Below, in pieces: positions 36,626 through 44,563 of a stretch of 64,000 nt of DNA (within the stretch, counting starts at the first letter, position 1; the number at the start of each line of letters is the position of its first letter). Below the pieces are notes generated by a model, which was not told the origin of the DNA, ran no database searches, and saw only the letters and a program-made list of their open reading frames with translations. The translations under genes were made by a program, and so were the position numbers. The DNA comes from Neptunitalea lumnitzerae (GTDB lineage: Bacteria > Bacteroidota > Bacteroidia > Flavobacteriales > Flavobacteriaceae). The DNA is taken from positions 310,001 to 374,000 of the forward strand of contig NZ_BRVO01000002.1 in assembly GCF_027924185.1 (NCBI RefSeq). Direction: 5' to 3'.

Positions 36626-36734
36626 GTATAACAATCAGTTGCGGATTGGTTGAAAACTAAGATAGCTAAAATTCCCGACTTTTATGCTTGCGCGGTTGTG
36701 TCCGCAGGACACAAAGCCGCAATTGTTGTTATAC
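36626..36734. other. attC-like imperfect hairpin between cassette genes
   Basis: gtataacaatcagttgcgg (36626-36644) pairs imperfectly with ccgcaattgttgttatac (36717-36734) across about 70 bp. Inside lies a strong ttgtgtcc/ggacacaa stem with a GCA loop (36696-36714). The outer ends (caacggttttgtataac / gttatacggtgttg) also match. The stop codon of the ASCH gene lies in the outer arm and the next gene starts just beyond. The layout resembles integron-cassette attC sites, but the boxes do not match the GTTRRRY consensus and no integrase is seen. Confidence 0.5.
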
Positions 36735-37163
36735 GGTGTTGGTAGCAGTTTTTTCTTCAATATTTAGAGCAGTTTCTTCCTCTAAATATATGAATGATTG
36801 AGGTGCGCAAAAATTTTCAAAAAAATCAGCTGGGTCAATTCCGTTTTCAAACTTTTCTACTTCGGAAATTTTAATTGAAAAACCAGTTTCAGAACCTTGA
36901 TAATAATTAAAAAAATCATTTTTTTCAATTCCGCCAACTTCATTGAATTCACTCCAAAGTTTTTCTGGACTATTCTCAACTATTTCTTCTATTGTAAAAA
37001 AGCCTATAATTTTCTTTTCAGGTGAAGAAGAGTAAACAAAAATTTTGTCAACAGGTCTTTTAAAAATTTTCTTTCTAAACTCAACCTTTTTAGTTCCAGA
37101 CATAATTGCTTGTGCATAAATAGGTTTAATTGATAATATAACGCTTGTCAAAGTATCCTTCAT
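36729..37163 (-). CDS. ASCH-domain (PUA-like) protein
   Basis: 144 aa, nearly all one ASCH domain: LSIKPIYAQAIMSGTKKVEFRKK (the family's signature start), KIFVYSSSPEKKIIGFF, then FSIKISEVEKF. ASCH domains share the PUA fold and are thought to bind RNA, and some are RNases. Its start overlaps the 3' end of the PIN-GNAT-PUA gene by 38 bp (37126-37163), a tight coupling that suggests a two-gene functional unit. The C-terminus runs into the attC-like hairpin. Confidence 0.75.
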   Translation of the reverse strand: MKDTLTSVILSIKPIYAQAIMSGTKKVEFRKKIFKRPVDKIFVYSSSPEKKIIGFFTIEEIVENSPEKLWSEFNEVGGIEKNDFFNYYQGSETGFSIKISEVEKFENGIDPADFFENFCAPQSFIYLEEETALNIEEKTATNTV

Positions 37164-38631
37164 TCTTTAATTTGATGTAATCAATTTCTTTTAGTTCTGT
37201 TATTGTTTGTATTTTATTCTTAAAACTATCTATTTCCTTAATTTTTTGTAAGCTAATATTTTTTTTCAAATACGCAATTAGTCTAAATGTAATAACGTGT
37301 AATTCTTTTTTTTCTTCTAACCAATTTCTTAATTCTGTTTCTGTAAAGACCGTTTTCTTTCTAACAATGTTCCATAGCTTATCAAAATCATTTACGATTT
37401 CAATACTTTCTAAAATACCAAATGGTTCAATTACTTGATTAACTTTTGATGAGTAAAAAAATAAAATGTCTCCTTTTGTTGGTTTTTGATTCTTTGAATT
37501 TGATATATATGCTTTTAAAATAGTATTTCCTTGAATTTCATTTATACTATCGGGTGCTTTGTCAAATAAAGTAGGTGGTCTTAATTTACCATCTTTAAAT
37601 AATGAACCGTAAAAATTTGGACGAATTGGAATTACATATTTCTTTATGTCTGAACCGTTTAAATAAAATGGATGTGCAGAAATTACATTTTTTGAGATAG
37701 CAATTTTGCTTTTATCTAAACATTTTATCATTTGAATTTCTATTAAACCTTGACTATTTTTAAATTCATTACGATAAAAACCAAATGTTTCTAATAACTT
37801 AATTAAATGTTCTTGTTTTTCATAAACAGTTAGATATAAATATTTAATTTTTCTGTTAATACACAGTTCAAACATTTTATTCAAAAACAGTTCTCCCAAT
37901 TTTATTCCAAAAGCTGTGTCATCTACTTTTAACGTGCAAATTTTTAGAGCTTTTTCAAATATTTTTGGTAATTGGTGATCTTCAACTTTTTCTATATTAT
38001 AAATTAAAATAGCTTGTAAATTATCCTCGACTATTAGCGAATAACATTTTCTATTTTTTGTAACACATTTTTGTAGCCAATTATTAAATTGAACTTCTCC
38101 ATAATCTTCTCTTAAACTATCAAAAAAGGAACTATTGAATTTTGTTTCTATTTCCCGAATACTATGTTCACGAAGTATCGGATGAGATGGAATTTTAAAA
38201 GTAAATTGGTCTTCAAGAAATTTTAATGCTTGTTCAATAGTTAGAACTTTATTGCTTAAATTTAATTTTGTTGCGTTTTTATGAATTCCGTTGTCTTGAG
38301 TAACAAAAAAATCTACAAATCGTTTTTTTAGTTGGAAAAGCTGTTTGTTGTCAATTTCGTCATTTATTTTTTGATTCTTAAATTTAGAAGTAAATTCAAC
38401 TGTTGGCTTTGCGTAATCTTGTAACGACTGATACTTATTAAGTTTAGATATTATTATCTTTTTTCTCTCCGTATTTTTGTCTCTGCTAACATCCATTGGA
38501 ATAGCTTTAGGATGGTAGAGAATTTCACATTCATTAGTGATTGCAATTCTATAAAACTTGGCGAAACTTTCCGTAATGACTCGATTGTCTTCAAGTTCAA
38601 TTAGAATGTTAGTATCTATTAATATTCTCAA
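37126..38631 (-). CDS. PIN nuclease - GNAT acetyltransferase - PUA/EVE-like fusion protein
   Basis: 501 aa. The N-terminus (MRILIDTNILIELED) is a PIN-domain start with acidic Asp6; FFVTQDNGIHKNA near 108-120 supplies the later conserved Asp (113), so a VapC-like RNase core covers about 1-140. Residues about 160-300 fit a GNAT fold (LQAILIYNIEKVEDHQLP, FGIKLGELFLNKMFELCINRKIKYLYLTV, LLETFGFY). Residues about 320-460 resemble an EVE/PUA-type domain (KGDILFFYSSKVNQVIEPFGILESI). Cytoplasmic. A nuclease, an acyltransferase and an RNA-binding fold in one chain suggest an RNA/tRNA-targeting toxin or defence protein; the partner is the overlapping ASCH gene. Domain borders are approximate. Confidence 0.68.
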   Translation of the reverse strand: MRILIDTNILIELEDNRVITESFAKFYRIAITNECEILYHPKAIPMDVSRDKNTERKKIIISKLNKYQSLQDYAKPTVEFTSKFKNQKINDEIDNKQLFQLKKRFVDFFVTQDNGIHKNATKLNLSNKVLTIEQALKFLEDQFTFKIPSHPILREHSIREIETKFNSSFFDSLREDYGEVQFNNWLQKCVTKNRKCYSLIVEDNLQAILIYNIEKVEDHQLPKIFEKALKICTLKVDDTAFGIKLGELFLNKMFELCINRKIKYLYLTVYEKQEHLIKLLETFGFYRNEFKNSQGLIEIQMIKCLDKSKIAISKNVISAHPFYLNGSDIKKYVIPIRPNFYGSLFKDGKLRPPTLFDKAPDSINEIQGNTILKAYISNSKNQKPTKGDILFFYSSKVNQVIEPFGILESIEIVNDFDKLWNIVRKKTVFTETELRNWLEEKKELHVITFRLIAYLKKNISLQKIKEIDSFKNKIQTITELKEIDYIKLKNEGYFDKRYIIN

Positions 38632-38649
38632 ATTGTTACGATATTTGTT

Positions 38650-38760
38650 AAATTGCTACCAACTCGTTATATGAAGATAAATATACACAATCTTGCATGT
38701 TATTTTCCGGATAACAGGAACTTTTATGATAATTAACGAAAGTATTTTAATAGAGTGAAC
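38650..38760. repeat. Repeated 5' cassette flank, proximal part
   Basis: gctaccaactcgttatatga then agataaatatacacaatctt and gataacaggaacttttatga match 10505-10600 and 29480-29560. It lies directly upstream of the PIN-GNAT-PUA gene; no gene in it. 38761-38928 holds nothing recognisable apart from AT-rich sequence leading into traM. Confidence 0.55.
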
Positions 38761-38928
38761 TCTGCTATTTTAGCGTTATTGGGTTAGCTTCTAATATTAT
38801 AATACTTAAGTTATCAACATTGTGTATGGAGCTTTTTATTATAATTTAACCCGCTTTAACCCCGTTTAAAACCAACCAATAACAAACTTTATTTTATTCA
38901 CAAATATGTCCCTCCATGTCATACGTAT

Positions 38929-39349
38929 GTGGATGCTTTGTTATATGTAAAGGTGCGAGGAACCCAAACCGTGCAGAGCAAGTATCGTTTGGAACTGGAA
39001 TTGATGAAACCGGCTAAGGTACGTGGAAAGGAGTTTGAGCGGTATACATGGCTGTATGGATTTGTGTCTTTTCAGCCGAACCGAACTTTGTTGCATATTA
39101 CCCATATAGGAACAATGGAAGTGAGCTTAAAGGCTTATGACAAGCAGGATGGGAGTGAAGGGATTTATACGGTGAATTCCTTTCGGGCAGAAGCGACCAA
39201 AGAAGCGGTTACCCAAACCATAGGCGATATCAACATCCCGACTATGGGTGCGTACCAGTTTCTTGCAACAATTAGTACAGAAGAACAATCGAAAAGTAAA
39301 AGTCACGGTCAGTGATGGGTATGAGCTCATTTTAAAACCGGAATTATAA
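38929..39349 (+). pseudogene. traM: traM relic (conjugative transposon)
   Basis: The reading frame matches the C-terminal, VirB10-like part of Bacteroidetes TraM: YVKVRGTQTVQSKYRLELEL, WLYGFVSFQPNRTLL, LKAYDKQDGSEGIY. A frameshift near 39260 moves the rest (LQQLVQKNNRKVKVTVSDGY...ILKPEL-stop at 39349) into another frame. The N-terminal half of TraM is missing. TraM spans the periplasm in the mating machine, so this copy is dead. Confidence 0.78.
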
Positions 39350-39384
39350 TAATTAAGAATAAAATCAATGGAACTAAAATAAAA

Positions 39385-40191
39385 ATGATGATGAAAAAGT
39401 ATATAAAAATACTATTGGGAATGCTAGGCATGGGAAGTGCGTTACAGGCATAGGCCACGGAAAAGATAGATACCTTGTTTGTGAATGCACATCAGGTAGT
39501 GATGTTGGTATTTCCGGAACCCATACGACAAGCAGTGGTGGGAGATGCGCATTTTGTGTTTACCTATAACAAAGAGTCCGGGCAGTATATGGGACTTTTA
39601 CAAGGTACGGAAGGCGTAGATAGTAATCTGTTTGTGATTACGACTTCAGGAACGATTTACAGCTATACGTTAGCTTACAAAGCGCAATTGGAGCAAACCT
39701 ATTACAAAGTATTGAAACCCGAACATATTAGCAAGGAAAAACAACCGGATGTGAAGGTGCAGACGTTTGAACATGGGTTGAGTAGGTCTGAGGTGAAGAA
39801 GTACGATAGTGCGTGTGAACGTTTGTTGCAATACCATGGAGGTAAGGTGAAGACTAGGAGGCGTAAGAAGTTGCGATTGCGCTTGGAAGAATGGAAGTAC
39901 GTTGGAAACCAAATGTATTTGGTGGTTTCCCTTAAGAATAAATCAGATATTGATTTTAAGGTGGGAGATGTACGTGTATTGGTGAGTAGAGGCCGAAAAG
40001 GGAAAAAGTCTTCGTATCAAGAATTGGAGTTGCCGGTTTCCTATCGGTATTTGGAACCTGAAAAGATAGTTGCTGGTGGAGAAAGTCGTTGGGTATTGGT
40101 GTTACCCAAAATGGTGGTGGGGACTCATGAGGAGTTGAAATTGGAAGTAGGAGAAGTGATGGGGAATAGGAGTTTGGAACTTCGATTGTAA
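39385..40191 (+). pseudogene. traN: traN with in-frame stop in the signal peptide
   Basis: The frame from the ATG at 39385 starts with a signal peptide (KYIKILLGMLGMGSALQA), then TAG at 39451-39453, then continues intact to 40191 through VNAHQVVMLVFPEPIRQA, LEEWKYVGNQMYLVVSLKNKS and VLPKMVVGTHEELKL. This is the full TraN (outer-membrane conjugation protein) apart from the one amber codon, so decay is recent or readthrough is possible. It follows traM with normal spacing for the transposon operon. A shorter copy of its 3' end is at 8683-8793. Confidence 0.8.
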
Positions 40192-40389
40192 CTATTTTAT
40201 ATATAATTTGGATGAGGAGTATGCATTTTTGTATTTACTGTTTTTTTACTATGTGGTTATGAACATATTTACACAGAAGGTAAGCATTCAATTGGATTAC
40301 GCAATAATTCGCTAGAAACAAATAATTGGACGTTTACCTGTGAAAAATGGTTTATTCAAAATGGTATCAGAGAAAAGTAGCAATGATGA
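40192..40389. other. Degraded sequence after traN
   Basis: No open gene. Short coding-like pieces remain, such as IYTEGKHSIGLRNN, which may be the remains of the next transposon gene, but I cannot identify it. Confidence 0.3.
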
Positions 40390-41013
40390 TTACTCACTAA
40401 AACCTAATTGCGATTGGTATTGTACCTGAATACTTGGCTCAAAATATGGATAAAACATGTTTAAAAATATTTTAGAGTAATATTTTTTGGCCGCTACTTG
40501 CTCTAATTTTAGAGTCAAATCATTATTAGAAGGCCAAAAATCTCCAACAATAAAAATTTGGTTTACTAACAAATCTAAAACATGAGACGGAATATCTTGC
40601 CTAAAAATTTTCTTTTTTTGAAAGTTTTTAAATATTGTTTTGAACTCATGAAGTCTTCGTTCGTTAATCTCTTGATAAAATTGTTGAATAGCCGGAATTC
40701 TTCTGCCTAGCTCAACAAAAGAAAGAAATATAAATCTATAAGTATAGACCAAATCAAAAGACTTATTAGTGAAGTTCATTAAGTAATTTAAATCCACCTT
40801 AGATTGCTCCAGTTCTGATATAAGTTCATCAAAAGAATCTGCTAGTTGGTTAAATAATTGAATGATGATGTCATCTGTATGCTTAAAATGGTAGTGTAAA
40901 TTTCCGGGACTCATACCTAATTCTGTAGCAATGTGTCGGCTGGTAATTTTGTTAGGTCCTTGTTCATTGTATAACTGAAGTGCACAGTTGAGTATTTTAT
41001 CTTTTGTAGTCAT
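40390..41013 (-). CDS. TetR/AcrR-family transcriptional regulator
   Basis: 207 aa. N-terminal HTH: KDKILNCALQLYNEQGPNKITSRHIATELGMSPGNLHYHF. The C-terminal domain is all-helical, of the type shared by many Bacteroidota TetRs. Divergent from the two small membrane-protein genes starting at 41098, with an inverted repeat overlapping its own start and -7 box, so it probably represses itself and them. Inducer unknown. Confidence 0.85.
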   Translation of the reverse strand: MTTKDKILNCALQLYNEQGPNKITSRHIATELGMSPGNLHYHFKHTDDIIIQLFNQLADSFDELISELEQSKVDLNYLMNFTNKSFDLVYTYRFIFLSFVELGRRIPAIQQFYQEINERRLHEFKTIFKNFQKKKIFRQDIPSHVLDLLVNQIFIVGDFWPSNNDLTLKLEQVAAKKYYSKIFLNMFYPYFEPSIQVQYQSQLGFSE

Positions 41014-41080
41014 TTAGTATCTAAATCTCGATTTACAAAGATACTAAAAGTAGTATGTTAATTTAAAATTAGTACATTTG
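41013..41080. promoter_or_regulatory. Divergent promoter with TetR-type operator
   Basis: tttagtatct (41013-41022) and its exact inverse agatactaaa (41039-41048). Minus-strand -7 box TATCTTTG (41043-41036) lies in the right arm. Plus-strand -7 box TACATTTG (41073-41080) stands 17 bp before the ATG at 41098. Confidence 0.6.
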
Positions 41081-41097
41081 TTCTAAAATTAAAATTA

Positions 41098-41277
41098 ATG
41101 AAAACTAAATCTGAAAAAAAACAGGAGAATCCAAGTGTTAGAGATATGTTTTTTCCTATTAAGGAAAATGATTTATTCATTGTTAAGGTATTTAAAAACA
41201 TTTTATTTTATACCATAGGTGGTATTATGGCAATAATGGTTTTGATAATGTTTTCAATGATTTTAATCGCTGCATGA
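41098..41277 (+). CDS. Small membrane protein (59 aa)
   Basis: A polar N-terminus (KTKSEKKQENPSVRDMFFPI) is followed by one or two hydrophobic stretches (about 30-58: VFKNILFYTIGGIMAIMVLI, MFSMILIAA). Stop TGA overlaps the next ATG (ATGA at 41274-41277), so it is coupled to the downstream gene. Follows a good -7 box. Similar to short Flavobacteriia membrane proteins of unknown role. Confidence 0.55.
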   Translation: MKTKSEKKQENPSVRDMFFPIKENDLFIVKVFKNILFYTIGGIMAIMVLIMFSMILIAA

Positions 41278-41660
41278 TACACCGATATTTGTATTTTGAA
41301 ATTGTAGTTTATGGTATTATATGGGTACTTATAAAATTACTTCGGTATTTTGAAATCATCATTCCGTATCTAAATGATTACTTGACGGATATAATTACGA
41401 TTCCTGCACTAATTACTTTTATTTTAATTTGCAGAAAACTACTTTTTTCAAATATCAATTTTAAACAACCAATAGCTTGGCCATGGTTGTTAATAATTAC
41501 CATATATGTGTCTGTATTATGTGAATTTATTGGCCCTACATATTGTAGAATAGGAACGGCAGATGTTGTAGATGTATGTTGTTATTTTCTAGGAGCGTTG
41601 TTTTTTTATATGATGCAAAAAAAAGGCTGTCAAAGAATTACTTCTAAAACAGCCTTTTAA
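41274..41660 (+). CDS. Integral membrane protein, about four helices
   Basis: 128 aa with hydrophobic segments at about 5-28, 38-58, 68-90 and 98-116 (DVCCYFLGALFFYMM). Resembles small VanZ-like Flavobacteriia proteins sometimes labelled magnesium-citrate transporter, without real support for transport. Overlaps the preceding gene by 4 bp. The terminator overlaps its last codons. Confidence 0.6.
   Translation: MIHRYLYFEIVVYGIIWVLIKLLRYFEIIIPYLNDYLTDIITIPALITFILICRKLLFSNINFKQPIAWPWLLIITIYVSVLCEFIGPTYCRIGTADVVDVCCYFLGALFFYMMQKKGCQRITSKTAF
41621..41658 (+). terminator. Terminator overlapping the gene end
   Basis: aaaaggctgt (41621-41630) and acagcctttt (41649-41658), a perfect 10-bp stem with flanking A/T runs, between convergent genes and usable from both sides. 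Confidence 0.7.
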
Positions 41661-41679
41661 AATTTAAAGCAGTGATACT

Positions 41680-42492
41680 TTATTTACCGAAAAATGCTTT
41701 ATCTAATTCTTCGTGGAATACTTCTGCACCCAATTCTAAACGTTTGTTATAATCGCCATTAGCAACAGGCCCAACTAAATATCGTAATTGATTTTTGCCA
41801 TCTGTAGCTGCTTCATAAATAACTTCTGAAACAGTTTCTGCAGGAGCCAGATTGTCTAATACTTCATCACTGAAAAATAATTTTTTGAAACTATCAAAAA
41901 TAGAATCATAAGCAGGATGCTCTGGAATTACCAAAGAACGGCCTGTAAAATCTGTTTTTGTAGGTCCTGGTTGTACTGTTTTAACCTGGATACCTAACTG
42001 ATTTAATTCAAAAGCTAAACTTTCTGTAAACCCTTCAACAGCCCATTTAGTGGTGTGGTATAAAGAGAAGAAAGGATAAGCTACTAAACCACCTATTGAA
42101 GAAATAGTGATAAATACACCACCTTTATTTTCTCTAAAATGAGGAATAAACTCTTTTGTAAGTTTGATAACACCTAAAAGATTTGTGTTAATTACTTGTT
42201 CTATTTCTTTATCTGTAGTTCCTTCTAAAGCTCCCACTGTACCATAGCCTGCATTGTTTAATACTACGTCAATTTTACCTAAAGAAATGGCCTTAGCTAC
42301 AGTAGCTCTCATTTGTGTTTCATTGGTAACGTCTAACGGTAGTAAGGTTACATTAGGCAGTTGTGTAAGTTCCGTTTCCTTTTCAGGATTACGCATGGTT
42401 GCAATCACATTCCATCCTTTTTGCTGAAAATACTTTGCGGTTGTTTTTCCGATACCAGAAGATGTTCCGGTAATAAAAATTGTCTTTGCCAT
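41680..42492 (-). CDS. Short-chain dehydrogenase/reductase
   Basis: 270 aa classical SDR. Cofactor motif TGTSSGIG (9-16), NNAG near residue 80, catalytic Ser in TISSIGG and Tyr/Lys in YHTTK. NAD(P)-dependent oxidoreductase of unknown substrate. Promoter -7 box TACCTTTG on the minus strand at 42524-42517. The AraC regulator at 42576 lies directly upstream, same strand, and may control it. Confidence 0.88.
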   Translation of the reverse strand: MAKTIFITGTSSGIGKTTAKYFQQKGWNVIATMRNPEKETELTQLPNVTLLPLDVTNETQMRATVAKAISLGKIDVVLNNAGYGTVGALEGTTDKEIEQVINTNLLGVIKLTKEFIPHFRENKGGVFITISSIGGLVAYPFFSLYHTTKWAVEGFTESLAFELNQLGIQVKTVQPGPTKTDFTGRSLVIPEHPAYDSIFDSFKKLFFSDEVLDNLAPAETVSEVIYEAATDGKNQLRYLVGPVANGDYNKRLELGAEVFHEELDKAFFGK

Positions 42493-42516
42493 AATTATTT
42501 AATTTTATTATGAGGA

Positions 42517-42524
42517 CAAAGGTA
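42517..42524 (-). promoter_or_regulatory. -7 box for the SDR gene
   Basis: TACCTTTG on the minus strand, about 25 bp before the ATG at 42492; fits the Bacteroidota TAnnTTTG consensus. Confidence 0.5.
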
Positions 42525-42575
42525 AAGGAGGCAAGAAGCCTATAGTAACAAAAAACAATCGTGATTATACAAAAA

Positions 42576-43472
42576 TCAATCAATTCTGAATTGACTGGGT
42601 GTTATGCTGGTTTGCTTCTTGAAAAAGTTATGAAAATGTGTAGCTTCTTTAAAGCCTAGGGCAAAAGCAATTTCCGAAATGTCTTTATCGGTATGTTGTA
42701 ATAATATTTTAGCTTCTACCAAAATACGTTCTTGAATAATCACCGAGGTAGGTTTTTGAAAAACCATCTTTAGTGCTTTATTCAAGTGGTTTACATGAAT
42801 AGATAATTTTTCTGCAAAGTCTGATGCAGAACGTAATGGCAATACACCAACATCTTCTATAGGAAACTGACGTTCTAAGAGTTCTAAAAACTGAGTTGCT
42901 ATTTTTTGTGCACCATTAGTATGCTGTTGAGAGTTCTTTTTAGGAGGTTGTATTTTCTCTGCTTGATACAACAAATCAAAAACTAACATGCGCATCTTGT
43001 CATATTTATGCTTGTAATCAGATGTCCACTCTGTTAACATTTCTGAAAACACTTGTTTTGCCCATTCGGTTTGTTGGTCTGTTAATTCAATAATTGGGTC
43101 ACCTGTTGCTTGAAATGGTGCATATTGGATAGGATTTCCAAAATGATGAAAAAAATTTTCGGTAAACACACATGAAAAACCACGCTGTTCTTTACCAACT
43201 TGTTCCCAATTATAGGGGACTTGTGGATTAGCAAATAGCAGTGCTTGTTTTTTAATCGCTATGGTTTTATCTAAATAATGTACTTTGTTTTTTCCTTCAA
43301 TTAAGCTTATTTTAAAATAGCCTCTTCTGCTATAGGGAATAGGTTTAATGCTACATCCCATCAAATCATCAAAAGCAAACACATTAAAATGACCTAATTC
43401 TTTTTGTAATGTTTCAGGTATCTTTTCTAAACGTTGCTTATAGAAATCATCTAAAGTTTCAATATTTTTCAT
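42576..43472 (-). CDS. AraC-family transcriptional regulator
   Basis: 298 aa from the ATG at 43472. An upstream in-frame TTG at 43487 overlaps the -7 box and is rejected. N-terminal cupin-like sensing part, then a C-terminal double HTH (FAEKLSIHVNHLNKALKMVF, ISEIAFALGFKEATHFHNFFKK, TPSQFR). Same strand as the SDR, likely its regulator. Confidence 0.88.
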   Translation of the reverse strand: MKNIETLDDFYKQRLEKIPETLQKELGHFNVFAFDDLMGCSIKPIPYSRRGYFKISLIEGKNKVHYLDKTIAIKKQALLFANPQVPYNWEQVGKEQRGFSCVFTENFFHHFGNPIQYAPFQATGDPIIELTDQQTEWAKQVFSEMLTEWTSDYKHKYDKMRMLVFDLLYQAEKIQPPKKNSQQHTNGAQKIATQFLELLERQFPIEDVGVLPLRSASDFAEKLSIHVNHLNKALKMVFQKPTSVIIQERILVEAKILLQHTDKDISEIAFALGFKEATHFHNFFKKQTSITPSQFRID

Positions 43473-43476
43473 TGTA

Positions 43477-43484
43477 CAAAAATA
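43477..43484 (-). promoter_or_regulatory. -7 box abutting the araC-type start
   Basis: TATTTTTG on the minus strand ends 4 bp before the ATG at 43472, implying a leaderless or nearly leaderless mRNA, as for the ArsR gene at 5290. Confidence 0.5.
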
Positions 43485-43875
43485 CAAAAATCAATCGTAA
43501 GGTATTTTCATTATGAAGAAAGGAATTGTTTAAAGCAAAACCTTGTTGGTTTAGGTTAATTTAAAAAAGCATTTTATCAGTTTTTAAATTATTTTCTTCT
43601 TTTATAAAAAACTCAAGTTGTTTAACAATGTTTACTCAAAGTATATCTTTCATATTTTACGTTTTTCCAAAATGCATTTGTGTTTTTCTTGTTTGAAATG
43701 GTTATGGGAGGTAGGAAAAAAGTTGATCGATGGGAAGCAGCTCTTTTGTTTGGGTTTTATAGTGTATATATGGTCATTTTAGTTGTGGAAGCTAGGTAAG
43801 TGAAGTATTGCTGTGTATCATTCAGGGAGTGTTTTTGTAAATCGATATAAACTTTTTTAGGTTGAAAAAATAAAA
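43485..43875. other. Gene-free spacer
   Basis: About 390 bp, AT-rich, with no open frame or repeat I can support; separates the AraC gene from the TetR operator. Confidence 0.4.
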
Positions 43876-43907
43876 TTGTACTATTTGGTACAAAATTATT
43901 ACATTTG
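43876..43907 (+). promoter_or_regulatory. TetR operator and promoter (tetR)
   Basis: ttgtac-tatttg-gtacaa (43876-43893), then -7 box TACATTTG (43900-43907). The TTG of the left arm lies 21 bp before the -7 box and serves as the -33 element. The same operator occurs at 44526-44549 before the SDR gene. Confidence 0.7.
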
Positions 43908-43926
43908 CATGAAAGTTATTTTAATC

Positions 43927-44511
43927 ATGGCAGGAAGACCTAAAATATTTGATGAACAAAGTGCTGTAGAAAAGGCGCTAGAGGTATTTTGGGATCAATG
44001 CTATCATACTGCTTCTACAGAAGAATTACTGAAAGCCATGGGTATTGGTAAGGGAAGTTTTTACTTAACTTTTAAGGGAGGGAAGCAAGAATTGTATCAA
44101 AAGAGCATACGACTTTTTTTTGAACAACAATACCAGCAAATGGAAGTGATGCTCTTACAAGCTGAAAATCCCATTACAGCATTGAAAAAACTTTTTAGAG
44201 CGTTGGCTCGAGGAACCGCTAAGGAGCAACAGCGTGGCTGCTTTTTAGGGAATGCCTTGGTACAGCTTTCTGAAAAGGAGACTGTGGTTAAAAATGAGGT
44301 GGATAGACTGCTGCATCAACTACAACAGTTATTTGCGTTGGTAGTAACAAAAGGACAGCAACAGGGGATCGTAAACAGTGGGTTAGATCCAGAATTAATC
44401 GCATGGCAGTTGTTGAATTTATGGAATGGTATTCAAGTGACACGTCGCATGCAACGGGCTCCTGAAGTGTTGCAGGAATTAATTGAAACAAATTTGGAAA
44501 TGATCTTATAA
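43927..44511 (+). CDS. TetR-family regulator
   Basis: 194 aa from the ATG at 43927 (MAGRPKIFD), the normal start for this subgroup. Upstream starts lie in the operator/promoter and would precede the transcription start. HTH: EKALEVFWDQCYHTASTEELLKAMGIGKGSFYLTF. C-terminal TetR_C-like domain with RGCFLGNALVQLSEK. Controls itself and the SDR gene through paired TTGTAC-N6-GTACAA sites. Confidence 0.87.
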   Translation: MAGRPKIFDEQSAVEKALEVFWDQCYHTASTEELLKAMGIGKGSFYLTFKGGKQELYQKSIRLFFEQQYQQMEVMLLQAENPITALKKLFRALARGTAKEQQRGCFLGNALVQLSEKETVVKNEVDRLLHQLQQLFALVVTKGQQQGIVNSGLDPELIAWQLLNLWNGIQVTRRMQRAPEVLQELIETNLEMIL

Positions 44512-44525
44512 AATTTTTTTAACCT

Positions 44526-44559
44526 ATTTTGTACTAATCGGTACAAAATTAAATTTTTG
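44526..44559 (+). promoter_or_regulatory. TetR operator and promoter (SDR gene)
   Basis: attttgtac (44526-44534) and gtacaaaat (44541-44549), perfect 9-bp arms with a 6-bp spacer, then a near-consensus -7 box aatttttg (44552-44559). Same architecture as 43876-43907. Confidence 0.68.
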
Positions 44560-44563
44560 ATAT

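Noticed and set aside
7240-38760. CRISPR-like reading of the repeated sequences
   Set aside because: Repeats are long, few, imperfect and separated by genes of kilobase size; no cas genes.
39385-40191. Intact traN with alternative start after the TAG
   Set aside because: A start at 39475 would lack the signal peptide that TraN needs, so it is treated as a pseudogene.
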